64,000 nt of DNA from Corylus avellana (lineage: Eukaryota; Streptophyta; Magnoliopsida; Fagales; Betulaceae). Every line of letters begins with the position of its first letter. The stretch's first letter is position 1. Location of the stretch: positions 15,872,745 through 15,936,744 of the forward strand of contig NC_081545.1 of the NCBI RefSeq assembly GCF_901000735.1. The letters are read 5' to 3'. This document shows positions 34,219 through 46,095 of the stretch, one piece after another. The position numbers and the translations under genes were made by a program. A model generated the notes under the pieces. The model ran no database searches. It saw only the letters and a program-made list of their open reading frames with translations, and was not told the origin of the DNA.

Positions 34219-37083
34219 CTACTCCAATGTGTCCCACCAATTTGGTTCTCCTGTTATATTTTTTATGTTTTCTGCATTTTGGACAGTAAGAGGCAGCTTC
34301 CTAAGGCAATGACAATTGAGCACATAAACATGTTCTAGAAGTGGCCATGTCTCTTCGTCTTTGCAAAGAGTCCTTAATTGGGGAAGCCACTCCAATTCGA
34401 ATATCCGTAGGCTTGGAACAACAAGATCTGAAATGATATACTTCACAGAATGATAATTAAAGAGCTTACCTAAGCGGTCACAGTTTCGTACCTTGATTAC
34501 TTCTAGACATGGCAGGGCGTGAATATTGAAGGAACCACAGGAAATAAGATATGTCATTTGAGAACACCGCTCCACTTCTATTAATTTAAGTTTAAGGAAT
34601 CTTACCCCATGATGGCCAAGCAGTGCTGAAATGCTTTTTACTTCCTTCATGCGTTGGAGATAAAGTTCCTCTAGGTTTGGCAGTAGATCATAGTTGTGGG
34701 CAGCACATCCTTTTTGCCACACACGGCCATTACATCCCCGAATAGTAATAGATTTTAAACTAGTAAAGCAGCCAAAACTATTAATGACCAAGTCTCCTGG
34801 ACAATTATATAACTCGAGAAAAATTGCATTACTCAACAATGGCCTAATCCCTCCTTCTGAATCAAGATTAAGATTGCCGATAGACACCATCCTTTTTTCA
34901 TTTCTAGTTGATAAGAATGTTCTTGATAGGCGGTTGGAAAAGTTGAACTGTCTTAATCTGTTTATCCAGTAAAGATCTTTGGAGCTGAAATATGGGATTC
35001 CCTCCAATATGATGCAGAGGATAAGTAGCCACTCAAGGCATTTTAGCTCTTCAAAACATGCCATTTCCTCTTGTACATGATCTCTCTTCACATTGAAACA
35101 CTAACCATTGAGTGTCATATCTAGCACCTCTAAACAAGACAACTGAGATATAATTTCAGCTTGAATGGTTTTTAGGTGGTGAGTGTAGGATATGTTCAGT
35201 TGCTTCAAGTTGCTCAAGTTTTCAATCCCTCTTGGCAATTCTCTGATATGAGTGGTAGAGAGGTCAAGCACTTGAAGTCTATTAAGCCCTTCTAGTGGTG
35301 GTAACTATTCAAGATTCAAGCAATCCCCTAAAAGAAGAGCACGAAGTTTACCAAGTTGAAGTAAAGAAAGAGGCATTGAGCCGATGCAGGTCCACTCATA
35401 TTCAGGACCCTAAGTGCTTCAAATCCTTGAAGAAACCTCTCAAGAATTGTGTCAAGGGGAAGATTACGCTGTAGCAGCAAAGTGGAGATCTCTAGACATT
35501 GTACCACACAATCTGGTAGCCTTATTATCTTGTTATTCATGAACGAAACTCTTTTTGGGAGAATTTGATAACTCGACGACTGGCATCTCGTTCAAGCCAA
35601 TTCCTGATTGAACAAGGGATTTACATCCATCCTCAGATGATAATGCAATCCATATAGCAACATCATGCACAACGTCATGCATCTTTACAGTGCCCTCATG
35701 GGCACCATCTTCTAACAAACAAGAATCTTTCAGATTTTCAATCAAATTAATTACTTTATTGAGTGAATCCTCATAGTTTTCTTGCTCATCTAGCAAACCT
35801 TCTACTAGTCAGCATTGTGCGAGTTCACTTATTTCAATTAAGAAGTCCTTAAAAAACTAAGAGTAATACAAGAGACAATATTTTACTTTTTTACCTTCTA
35901 AGGAGTCGCAACTCCACTTCAATGACTTATAAATGTTGTCCTCGATGTGTGGTGGACAAGACACTGATCTTTGCAATTCATTTAAGGCATGCTTCCACAG
36001 TTCAACCTTTGTCTTTTCTCTCATAGTAGCTCCCATGGTGATGAGGCCAAAGGCAATCCGCAACATTCTCTAGCAACTGCTTTTGCAAATGGTCTAATGT
36101 GTTCCAAACTGACCACTTTCCCTACATTTCAACTGAACAATCGCCAAGCTTCTTTATCATTTAAAACAACCACTTTAACTTGAACATCGGTCATCATGTG
36201 CCTACAAACATCCAAAGATCGAGCTGTCAATATGATCTTAGAACCCTTATGATCTTCATGCTATGGGACACCCAACTTGTCCAAATCATTTTCTCCCAAA
36301 CATCATCTAGAATGAGCAGAAATTTTTCCTCCTTAAGTCTTTCATGAAGTCGAATAGCCAATCTCTCTGTACTTTCTTCCACTTTTGTTTCCAAATTCAA
36401 TCTCTAAGCTATTTCTGTTTGGACTTCTTTCATGTCCAAATTCTGGGAAATAGTAACCATATGATGATGTCAAAAGGCTGCTTTGAAGAAATACTCTTGA
36501 GTTGATTGTTCAAGTTTCTAACCAAAGTAGTCTTGCCTACTCCTCCCATACCCCAAATACCGATACTCCGGACTTCATCATCAGACAATAAAGTCATAAT
36601 TTCTGCTAACGTCTTTGATGCTGTTGATTGATCTTGAATTGTTGGTCTAGGAATGTGCTCCACTGCTCTGGGCGTTGAATGATTGACAACCACAACAGCA
36701 AAATATGAGCTCCCAGCTTTTAAGAGGACTTCAATTCTTCAGCTTTTCTACCACTTCCCTGCTTATTCTATACCATTTTCTGCAATTTAAGGACTGTCCA
36801 GAAAACTTTAGTGCTTGAATCTGATTGACTTTAAGCTGAAGCTCTTCAACCTCTTTAAGCCACTCATAACTTGAGTTCTCACTACTTTTCCTTGTTTCTC
36901 AGCTAATTCTATGTCCATTTTCACTTCATCTTTGACAGCCAAGAGGCCTTTCATCTTCTTTTCCAAAATGTCAAGGTTTGATTGGAGTTTGACATTGTCC
37001 TTGACCCCAAAATAGATGGAGCCACAAAGAACCCGGCCAGTTGCTACCACCACTCCACCAACAACCGAAGCCACCACTTCCAT
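34219..37083 (-). pseudogene. CC-NB-LRR (RPS5/RPS2-like) disease-resistance pseudogene
   Basis: Minus strand, one exon in design, broken into at least six frames. In order: coiled-coil N-terminus from ATG at 37083 (MEVVASVVGGVVVATGRVLC; LDILEKKMKGLLAVKDEVK); P-loop GIWGMGGVGKTTLVRNL (about 36530-36580); kinase-2 EKFLLILDDVWE (about 36290-36330); RNBS-B/GLPLA region (about 36030-36220) where CCGLPLA and TMGATMREKTK lie in different frames; the MHD-type motif VKMHDVVHDVAIWIA (about 35650-35700); LRRs from about 35540 (NNKIIRLPDCVVQCLEIST) to the end NITGEPNWWDTLE. Intact members of this intracellular immune-receptor class are 900-1000 residues. The frame changes at about 36430-36800, 36050, 35800-35860, 35540 and 35095-35330 make it non-functional. 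Confidence 0.9.
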
Positions 37084-37440
37084 GACTACCGTTTTGCTAT
37101 TTGAGATGCCACAAACTTAACAAATTCACAGCCCAAGAACTGCAGAAGAATATAAAGTCAGATAAAGAAAGAAAAAAATAATTAATTTTTGGAAAATATT
37201 ATATTTACTCCCAAAATAAATGTACCATTTCAATTTAGTCCCTGGTATATTAATTCTCACAACTTTTTTAACAGTTTTAATTATTTTTTGAACTTCACAA
37301 AACAAATTGTCTAAACCCAAACCCATTCACTAATTTATTACCTTTTTAATTTTTTTTAATAAAATAATAAGAAAAAAAAATTAAAGAGTAGACAATTTAA
37401 ACCAAAAATAAAATAAAATAAAATAAAGAGTAGACAATAG
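37084..37440. other. 5' flank of the resistance pseudogene
   Basis: AT-rich, probable old promoter of the CNL gene. Includes (AAATA)n near 37405-37425. No element identified. Confidence 0.4.
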
Positions 37441-37600
37441 TGAGGTTACCACTCCCAATTGCCTATAAAAGTAGCCGTGAGCCGCCCCATGGGTGTAGGG
37501 GTGCGACCAAGCTACCCCAACACCCATGGGGCTCCGGCCACCCCATGGGGGGGATTGGGGGTTGGTTGGGTGCCACCCATAGGGGGTTGGAGTTAGTCAA
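37441..37600. repeat. CCCATGGG palindrome array
   Basis: In 150 bp the palindrome CCCATGGG (or CCCATAGGG) occurs four times, in GCCCCATGGGTG, ACCCATGGGGC, CCCCATGGGGG and ACCCATAGGGGG contexts, strongly GC-rich between AT-rich flanks. A matching GTGGCCGAC...ACCATGGTGCGGCC motif is in the MITE at 2572-2985. Likely the core of a MITE; termini not defined. Confidence 0.6.
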
Positions 37601-37938
37601 TTTCGAACGGAAAACCAACGGAATGATACTGTACATTTTCAATAAACATAAACTATTAAAACAAAAAGAAAAATATTTGAATTCTCATCCGTTTTCGCAT
37701 GTTGACTTAGAGATTTATATAAAAAATTATCATTTTTTTTTTTTTTTTTAGGGGATGATCTAGCTTATGCATGTGCTGTATACCACAACACATCTCAAAA
37801 ATGAAGGATGCAGATTTAACCAAAGCCCACCTCTCTTTTTGTCTTTTATTCTTAGTACTCTACGTACTCTTTCTCTACATTTTTCTTATTGCCTAAACCC
37901 ACATATAATAACGCATTCAAATCATTAAAGCCTCAAAG

Positions 37939-38263
37939 GGTAGCCATAAATACTGTAATGATGCAGAAGCTGAGTCTGAAAGACAAGTCGGTAAAAAAGA
38001 AAAAGAAGAAGAAGAAGCCGTGTCGTTGTTGTTGTAGCAGTAATTGTTGTTGTTGTTGTTGTTCATTGTAGAGGAGCAAGAATGATTTATTGTTATGACA
38101 AGAAATCAAGGAAATCTTTCTTTTAATTTTAATTAAAAATTGGTGAACTTTTCTTGTTTGGAAGTGAAGGAGAAGGAGAAACATGAACAAGGATCCGACT
38201 TCCTTCACCAGAGGCATTTTTAGACTGAGCTTCTGCATCAATCTATAGGTCACTATTTATGGC
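37939..38263. mobile_element. Foldback MITE, about 325 bp
   Basis: The left arm GTAGCCATAAATACTG...TGATGCAGAAGCTGAGTC and the reverse complement of the right arm (GTAGCCATAAATAGTG...TGATGCAGAAGCTCAGTC) pair over about 45 bp. The interior holds AAG and TTG triplet repeats. Both strands therefore read MQKLSLK, an artefact of the inverted repeat. Confidence 0.75.
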
Positions 38264-38376
38264 TACAAAATTAGAGAATTATGGTTAAAGAGTTTGACCC
38301 ATTTAGTTAAATTAGTTATATTGTAATTGATCGATATCAGTGGCAAAACCAAGATTTTGGTTCAGAGGGGTTGATA

Positions 38377-38614
38377 GAGTTTTCCTTCAAACTAGGTTGG
38401 AAGAACTTCTTCTAACTCAATCTATAAAAATGACATGTGTCATTTGAAAATGTGAGATGCACATGTTTTTCTTTTTTTATAATAGGGACAAAGTTGAAAT
38501 AAATAATATTAAAAATTCTTGTGCATTTCACATGTTATTAAAAAAATGGATACATGTCATTTTTATAGACTGGGTTGAAGGAAGTTCCTCCAACCTAGTT
38601 TGAAGGAAAACTTT
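38377..38614. mobile_element. MITE with arms of about 65 bp
   Basis: The arms GTTTTCCTTCAAACTAGGTT and AACCTAGTTTGAAGGAAAAC are exact inverse matches, continuing with CTATAAAAATGACATGT on both sides. No coding. An eroded relative lies at about 41250-41330. Confidence 0.85.
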
Positions 38615-39311
38615 GTCGTAAAAATATTAAAAAATATAGTTAACAAAATAAATAAATAAATAATTATTGTTTAAAACATATAAATGTAAATTATAATTTA
38701 TTTTTGCTCTTTATATTCATAAACAATTAATCTATTTTGACCAATTTAAATATAAAAATGCACATAGACATTTTGTTATTTAATAATAAATTAGTGTAAA
38801 ACATTGATTACATACTTCTAAGAAAAAATAATTAAACATTTTATTTGAATTGTTTAATGGCTTGAAGAAGAAAAATTTGGCTGATTGAATTTGCAAATCA
38901 CAAATTTGAAATCGCCAAATCGCAACACAGTTTATGAGTTTAGGTTTTATTTTATATATATTTAATATGTGTCGATTGTTAACATGTTAAACTCAACTCA
39001 ACTATTAAGGTATAATTTCCTTTTCTCCTTTCCCATAAAAAAATAAATAAATAAATAAAAAAAAATAAAAAATTGGGGTTGCCCCCTCTCAAAGCCTCGT
39101 AGCTCTGCTAGTGATCTATATAGTCTTAATTATATACATGTCGTCTTGATACAATTTGAACCCGACACGCGTATGTGAATTATCACGTGCGTTTAATTAC
39201 TCCTCCCAAAACAAAAAGAAAAGAGGTGGGATTTAGTTTAATCTGGACCTTGATTTTTTCACAAGTGATAAGATATGTACAATTGTATTAACTGTGGAAG
39301 AAGAGGGAATT
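38615..39311. other. Unassigned AT-rich DNA
   Basis: No gene. The end (39050-39110) contains TTGGGGTTGCCCCCTCTCAA, a scrap I cannot assign. Confidence 0.35.
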
Positions 39312-40376
39312 AGGATCTTCTCCAGTTCATTTGAACTGGATAATATAGAAAAAAATATAAAATGGCCCCTCAAACTACCAGCTATTTGCAAATTAGCCAT
39401 TTAATGTTCAAAATGTAATAAAGTAGCACCCCAAACTACCAGTCAGTTGTAATTTGGCCACTCTGACTCAGTTAGTCAGCACCGTAAAATGGATGAAAAA
39501 TACAAAACAACGTTGTTTTGTTGAGGTTAAGTTACTAAAATGCCTTTTTTAGGGAAAAAAAAAATCAATTTAAAAAAAGCCCACAAACGTTGTGTTGCTT
39601 GAAAAAAAAATCCAGTCCAGCAGCTTCTTCACTTCATCTTCTTCGTTAGTTCACCCTTCTAGTTCGCATAGGTGCGAGAAAGGAGTGCACAAAATTGGAG
39701 AACCATAAATGAGTTTTGTCCTATTGTGATTTTCATGGTCGCTTTCATCTTCTTCTGAAATGGGGGGTTCACACATCGCCTTCTTTTCATATCTAAACCC
39801 AAATGCAGAACCCATCATACTGTGATTTTCATGGTGGGTTTCTTCTGCAATGGGGTTTCGTCTTCTTTTGCAAAATTTGACTGCGATTTGTCCGAACTTC
39901 TCTCATGTAGTAGTTGATCCAAACTTCTCTCGTCCGAAACCCCACCTCAAATTTCTCAAGTTGATAGTTGTTTTGATTTGCTTGTATGAAAGAGGATTTA
40001 GTGGTGTGATTTTTGCTGGTTTGATTTATTGGAGAGGATTTGTGTGAATGAAGATTTGCTGGAATGATTTTTGTGGGGCATACCTGAAGAAATTAATAAC
40101 AAAATGGGAAAATAAAACACAAATTTTTTTTTTTTTTTCTTCAAAAAGGGCATTTTAGTAACTTAATCTCAACAAAACGACGGCGTTTTGCATTTTCCAT
40201 CCATTTTGACGGTGCTGACTAACAGAGTGGCTAAATTGTAACTGACTGGTAGTTTGGAGGGCTACTTTATTACATTTTGAATATTGGAGAGTTAAATTAC
40301 AAATGACCGGTAGTTTGAGAGGCCATTTTATATTTTTTCTAGATATTATCCAATTTAAATGAACTGGAGATGATCG
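39312..40376. mobile_element. Long-TIR element (about 1.06 kb)
   Basis: Arms of roughly 240 bp: the left starts GATCTTCTCCAGTTCATTTG and contains TCAAACTACCAGCTATTTGC; the right is its diverged complement and ends CAAATGAACTGGAGATGATC in opposite sense. Both arms contain the complementary AAAATGCCNTTTTTTxGGGA / GGGCATTTTAGTAACTTAA blocks. The central 500 bp (39600-40100) has no recognisable transposase. Long TIRs fit a Mutator-like or foldback element. Flanking duplication not resolved. Confidence 0.75.
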
Positions 40377-42840
40377 TGTTGGGCTTAGCAAATAAATGCT
40401 CATAAATGATGCAAGGATCTTGAGAAGATGTGGGGGCTACATGATCTTTGCTTTCATTAAACTAAAGACTATATAAGATCCAAAATATTCATTTATTTTT
40501 CTCTTTTTTCTAAGCAACCAAATACAATATCTGAATAAGAACAAAACCCAAATCAAGGAAAACTTGAAAACAATCACAAAAAGATCTTAAAAAATATCAA
40601 GGTGCCGATCCAGTACTTCTTGATGATATCAGGGGGGACTGGTGGAGCGGATCGGCTGCAATAGTAGGCTAGTGGATTGGAAGAGATGGATGCAGAAGAG
40701 AGAAAGTGAGAAACCCTAAAGAAAATGATGGGTTATACGTTGCATGCGGATGAGGACATTACCCTTTTTTGTTTTTGTTTTCCTAATTGGATGAGGACAT
40801 TACTTAAATGGCTTAACTTGGCTTTGCAACCTCAATCTAATCTTATGGTCTTCTTTTCCATTTGAAAAAGGACAAAAATTTCTTTAAATCTAGTTTAACA
40901 AGAGTTTGTTTGGAATTGCATTTGAAAAATACAGCTTTTAAGTCAAAAAACATTTTTTGACAAAAGCTTCATTTTTAAGTTACTGCCAAAAGTGCGTTTT
41001 GACTATTTTTAGGCTTTTTAGATCATTAAAAGTGATTTCAATATTTTTTACTAAATGAGTATGTTTTTTTTTTCAAACAGACTTTTTGAGTATTAAATAC
41101 ACTTTTAGGCCCTTAAACCCACATCCAAACATGTCCTAAGTGTTAATTGTCATCTCTCACATGTTTTCTTTAGTATTTTTAACAGCTATTTATTGTCATT
41201 TCACTAACCTAGGAACCCAAACATTGATTTTTTAGAAACCCAAACGTATTGAATGACACTTGTCATTTATTAGAATAGGTCGAAGGAAATTTCCTCCAAA
41301 CCATTTTAGAGGAATTTTGTGTGCAAAAAGAAATGATATTTGGTAAACTCTCATACTACTGTCATATAACTATGATAATGTGACAGTGAAAATCAGTCAT
41401 TGAATCAATGCTAGCTTATAAAATGAAAAAAAATAAGTGACTGATTTTTATTACCACATGACCACCATAATTGTTTGATAATAGTATGAGAGTCTACTAA
41501 ATATCACTTATCTTTTCATTTGGCTAAAGACAGAAAATAAGAACATGGAGTTTCTCACTAAGCCACGTGTCCATGCTTTTGCATGCCAAACGGTCCTCAC
41601 TGCTTTGTGGCCATGCAATTTTGCAGTGTAACATTTTTTTTTTCTTTTAATATTTAAAAAGCATCTAGTATGAGAATATGTTTTTAAAAAATAGCGTGAG
41701 GTGTATTTTTTTTTTTTAAAAAAAAGTATGATTTTAAAAGTTAAATTACAATTTTACCAAATGTTTAAACGAATTTTCAAAATAGAGTTTTCAATTTGTA
41801 TACTTGAAATCATAATTTTTTAAATCACACATTTTTGAAATGAATCGGCAAACTAAAAGGACCTTGCGTTGGTGTTGCCGTGGGAAAATATTATGTTTGG
41901 TATGGTTTAGATGGTTGTTGGGATTAATGGGTACTTAATTTGTGGTTTTAGGAATCTATTAATTGATTATATGAGGTTTTAATTTTTTAAGTCATGAACC
42001 AAGAGGCTGTATATTAGGCTATTAGCTGCTCAATTTTCTTACTGACTGTAAGATATGTGCGTAGTTTTTCTTATGGTGTGATAGCGGATATTTTTTATTG
42101 GAATAGTTCTATTCAGTAGATTATTGTACACTTGGATGATGTAGCAGTAAAAATTAACTCTTAGATCATTATTTCGTTTTTATTTTTTATTTTTTATTTT
42201 TTATTTTTATTTTTATGAGTGTCGATTCAATGGCCAAGTTTTAGGGTAGTTTAGGTTGTAGTGGGTCTATGTTATTTAGTAATTTAATAGAAAGAACATG
42301 AAGGATAGGTGTTTCCAGCCCTAAATGAAACTGGTTTAGTGAGATTTTCTTCCATTTTAAGTTTGGATCACATAATAAAGTTTCTAAATGTTAATTGACA
42401 AATGACATTTTTACTTGGACCTGGACAAAGGACAATTTTTAGATTTTACCAAGACTTTGGACTAGTGCTTTTCAAACAAAGGGCCTTTTTTTTTTTACCA
42501 TTATAATGCGAGGTTAAATTGGACTTAAGGATGCAATAATTCGGCCATATATAAAAAAGGGGTTTGGGTTATACTCAATGAGTAAAAACATGCTTAGTGA
42601 GTTTATGAAGCATGGTTTAGTGAGTTTATGAAGCATGGTGTTTGCTGAAATTTCTAGGAGGGAAATTGTTCAACTTTGAAGGAGACCCACTACTTGACCC
42701 ATCTCCACCTTTATATTTTAGGAGCACTGCAATAATGCACTCTGACCCGACCTTGATTTCTGCTTTGGTGTGAATCATTTGTGTCAATTCCTTCATACTC
42801 CTAAAGTGGAAAAGCTCACACATGATCCTGGAGACATTAA
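40377..42840. mobile_element. Cluster of small MITEs and arms
   Basis: 40905-41135: element with ends TTTGTTTGGAATTGC and CATCCAAACATGTCC. About 41250-41330: eroded arm of the 38377 family. 41332-41509: complete MITE with arms GATATTTGGTAAACTCTCAT / complement of GAGTCTACTAAATATCAC. About 41640-41860: AAAATCA-rich half element. About 42100-42170: single arm of the 41332 family. 40377-40905 and 42220-42840 show no element; a minus-strand frame of 65 codons at 42626-42823 is not recognised. Confidence 0.6.
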
Positions 42841-42956
42841 TAGGAGTGAAAATGCAGTTACGATTAGTGGTTATTAACTAAAACTGCTAACCGCCTAGGC
42901 AGTTAACCGGCAGTTAACGGTTAGTGCGGTTAGCAGTAACCGCCCGCCTTTTCACC
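42841..42956. mobile_element. Short hAT MITE related to 27265-28630
   Basis: 116 bp, ends TAGGAGTGAAAATGCAG and CCGCCTTTTCACCCCTA, with CGCTAACCGC-type subterminal motifs meeting in the middle. The flanks GACATTAA and CATATTAA match at six of eight positions. It is essentially the two ends of the larger element without its AT-rich centre. Confidence 0.8.
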
Positions 42957-43672
42957 CCTACATATTAATGATTAGCCTAAAGAGTATTAAAATTTAATAA
43001 ATATTCACAAGATTTATAATGCAATAAACCGGTAGGCAGAATGCCATCAATGCTACAAAATCTCATTAGAAAACAAAACTCATGTAACTTTCTCTATACG
43101 AATCTGGTAAATAGTCTAAAAGCATCTTTGCTCTATTGTTTTTCTAACAATATGAACATTTGTCAAAGAGCTCCTTCAAAAAAGAATCTAACTAGAATAA
43201 GAAAAGAATTTCATAAATCTTTGTTCTTCTCCTTATTTATCAGTTACTCTATGTTTACATCATATAGATCCTGAAGAAGCTTGCTCAATGAAGAATGGTC
43301 TCGGGTCTCATCCTTACTGTAGACAGAAATGGAGGAATCAATCCAAGGCCCAGTCATTGAAATTTCTCTCTGCATTGGACTATCTTGTGAAATTGTAGAG
43401 AATTGTGTTTGGCTGTCTTGTGATAATTTCCCAAAGGCTTTGAACATTGCATCCGGGTTTGTTTCACTGCACTTGATTATTGGAGCTTGGACTGCAATTT
43501 TTCCTTCAATCATACTTACTACGGAAGACATTGATGGTCTGAGGGTGGGAGAGGGGTTGGTGCATAAGAGAGCCAAATTGAGCATTCTCAATGCCTCTTC
43601 GGAGGAGTAGCTTGAACCAAGCTTTGGATCCACAAGCTCTAGCAGGATTCCTTGCTCTTCTAGGACATAGGC

Positions 43673-44068
43673 CTTCAATCACATGTAAAAGAAGCAAAGC
43701 AAAAAACAGTCATGATCTTATGTGCCAAGTTAGAGAAGATAAAACGCATGAGAGATTATATGGGTACAAAAAGCTACAAAAATTTAACACCAAATATGTC
43801 GAGAAAGGAGGTTTGAAGAGTTTGCCTGATGAGAGATCCCACATTGAAACAACAACATTAAATTTTTGTGTAAACTTCATTTTGGCAAGTTGTTTTTGTC
43901 CCACACCTCCCTACATCATCCCCCAACTAATATGTTAGTTTTGACACTCATTTGGAGAAGGTAGATTGGATATTGAATGACCCCATAGTTTAGGGTAGAT
44001 AGCTGAACTCAACCATTTCATTTAGTTTCAAGAAATTTGATTGGTTATGCTTGTTATTTTCATTTCAG
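43673..44068. other. Sequence between kinase tail and SF3A2 fragment
   Basis: Should hold an RLK intron. A plus-strand frame (43591-43938) reads HERLYGYKKLQKFNTKY but I recognise no family; the end of the tract (TCATTTCAG at 44060-44068) is a good acceptor for the SF3A2 exon. Confidence 0.35.
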
Positions 44069-45026
44069 GTTCCTAGCACAAAGATTGACAAAACCCCTCC
44101 CAAGTTCTTCACACATTGGGATCCAGACTCTAAAATGTTTACAGTTAGTTTGTTTAATATTTGCTCAACTGCTTCCAATGTTTTTAGATGTGATTTGGCA
44201 CAAAAATTGACAGTTTGATTGAACAGTCTACCTAGTCTGAGTTGTTTATAAGTCACTGGACTAAAAACCTTCTGTAACCTAGACATGTCATTTGATTGCC
44301 AGTGGGTCAACTCTTGGTCTTAATTCTCATTGTAGCTCTCTCTCTCTCAGTTTATTTTGGCACCTACTGATGCAACCAAGTAGACCAACTTACCTGTTGG
44401 CTGAATTGGGCTGGACAATCTTTTCTTTCTCTTTCATAGGCCACTTGCTAGTCTGGTTAAAATACACTGAATTTTCTTTTTTCAAGTTTTTTTGTTGGTC
44501 TGTTCTTGCTAATGGTCTGTTCTTGCTAATGGTAACTTATCTGACCCTTTTTTTTGTGTCTGTCAATGTGAAGTTGCAATTATATTTTAAAATCAAGCCA
44601 CCAGAGGCAAACAAACCTCAACCTGCCCCTGCAGCTAACGGCATAGTGGCCCCTGGTGTCCCACCAAGGCCTTTGCCACCACCACCCCAAGGTCCATCCC
44701 CACCACTTCCTCCAACACAAGGAAGGCCATCTGGTGCACCTCTTGGAAATCCTCCTAGAGCCCCTCCTCCAATGCCTGCTTCATTCCCACCACCACCTCC
44801 TACAGCAAATGGCCCTAGGCCCATGTCTTTTGGTGGGACTCCACCTATCCCTCCCCCACCTCCTATTGGTAGCGGCATGATGGCGAATTTCACTCTTGGT
44901 AATAGGCCTCCAATGCCTCCCTCACATGGTTTTCAACCCCAACATATAAAAGGCCAGGGTGTTCGTCCACCGCCACCACCTTCTAGCATGGGGCAACATG
45001 TCCTCAGGCCACCCTCATCTCAGTAA
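44069..45026 (+). pseudogene. SF3A2: SF3A2 (SF3a66) 3' gene fragment
   Basis: The last two coding exons of the U2 snRNP subunit SF3A2, plus strand. Exon 44069-44143 reads VPSTKIDKTPPKFFTHWDPD and SKMFT; the donor GTTAGT and, 430 bp on, an acceptor AAG bring in 44574-45026, LQLYFKIKPPEANKPQP followed by the Pro-rich tail typical of the family (GVPPRPLPPPPQGP ... VLRPPSSQ) and a stop. The two exons join in phase and are uninterrupted, and the intron is kept, so this came by DNA duplication and not retroposition. The N-terminal zinc-finger exons are absent: nothing like them lies at 43673-44068. It sits inside the receptor kinase pseudogene on the opposite strand. Whether it is transcribed is unknown. 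Confidence 0.85.
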
Positions 45027-45529
45027 GCAATTCTCTATGTAGTAGTTGCACCAGAACTGTGTTCGACTACTCTGCTTCGATATGTAGCTACGTCCAAGCT
45101 GGTACTTTGAAATGTTTATTTTGCTATGTCTTTAAAGCTTTGAGTATCTTTGAGACTGCAGAGATAATATGATTGCCCTCACATGTTTGCTATTTGTTCT
45201 CTCTCTCTCTCTCTCTCCCTCTCTCATAGAGGAAGCCAACGTTTATTGTAACTGGCTTAGGACTCACTAGCTCATAGATAAGTACCAAGTTAGCACTTAT
45301 GAGTAAGTGCTTCAATATTGCTAAGGGACACCAAACTTATGCTAATGAATGGGTGGCTAGAGCTCTTTTTATTCTTGATTCTCTGGAGAAACTCTTTATA
45401 TCACTGCAGGTAATGGAAGATAAATCTTACTATTTCAGACAACCAACCTTAACAATTTGTCAATCAATTCAAAGAGTTCAATAAAAGAGGAGGCTTTCAT
45501 GTGAACAAGCATGTCTAAAGGAAGAAAAA

Positions 45530-45560
<31 letters not shown>

Positions 45561-45860
45561 CTTTAAACGGACTATATGTACATTGATGTTTTGAATTATT
45601 TTAGCCACATTTATCTTTAGTTTCACTCAAAACAGAGTACAATATTTTTACTCCTGTCATGATTAATAGATAAATTGTTCAGGGCACGCTCAATAAATAA
45701 CAGGATCCAGTTATAGAAGGCAGCCTGCTTTTGACATACACAACTGGCTATGTTGCTCCTCTCCTTTTGCTCATAATTAACATGTATTGGTGGGACTGTT
45801 ACTGATATATGTTAGAAATATTGTGGTTATCTCCTATTAGCTGATATTATGCTTAGTGTT
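45027..45860. repeat. SF3A2 3' flank with microsatellites
   Basis: Probable duplicated 3' UTR/flank of SF3A2, with (CT)n at about 45200-45230 and (AAAG)n at 45521-45560. No other gene. Confidence 0.5.
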
Positions 45861-46095
45861 CACTGGTTCTACGATCGAGCGCAAGTGGAGTGCGATCGAT
45901 CGCAAAATATCAAAAACCTACTGGTTCCGCGATCGAGCGCATGCCCAATGTGCGTTCGAGCGCAAAATGTCGAAAACCTACTGGTACTGCGATCGAGCGT
46001 AAGTGGAGTGCGATCGATCGCAAAAGGTCAAAAACCTACTGGTACTGTGATCGATCGCACACGATTGTGCGATCGAGCCCAGATAATTTTTTTTA
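45861..46095. repeat. CGATCGAGCG tandem array, period about 58 bp
   Basis: Four copies (starting at about 45865, 45921, 45980, 46038) of a unit beginning ACTGGTNCTGCGATCGAGCG, with a second palindrome GCGATCGATCGC about 20 bp on, and AAAACCT at the end. Open frames across it are repeat artefacts. Confidence 0.9.

Noticed and set aside
37889..38071. Small Lys-rich and Cys-rich open frame on the plus strand
   Set aside because: It comes from AAG and TTG triplet repeats inside a foldback MITE; the opposite strand gives a similar artefact (poly-Gln).
44618..44893. Gly-rich frame on the minus strand
   Set aside because: It is the complement of the Pro-rich SF3A2 tail; the plus-strand frame has splice sites and a family match.
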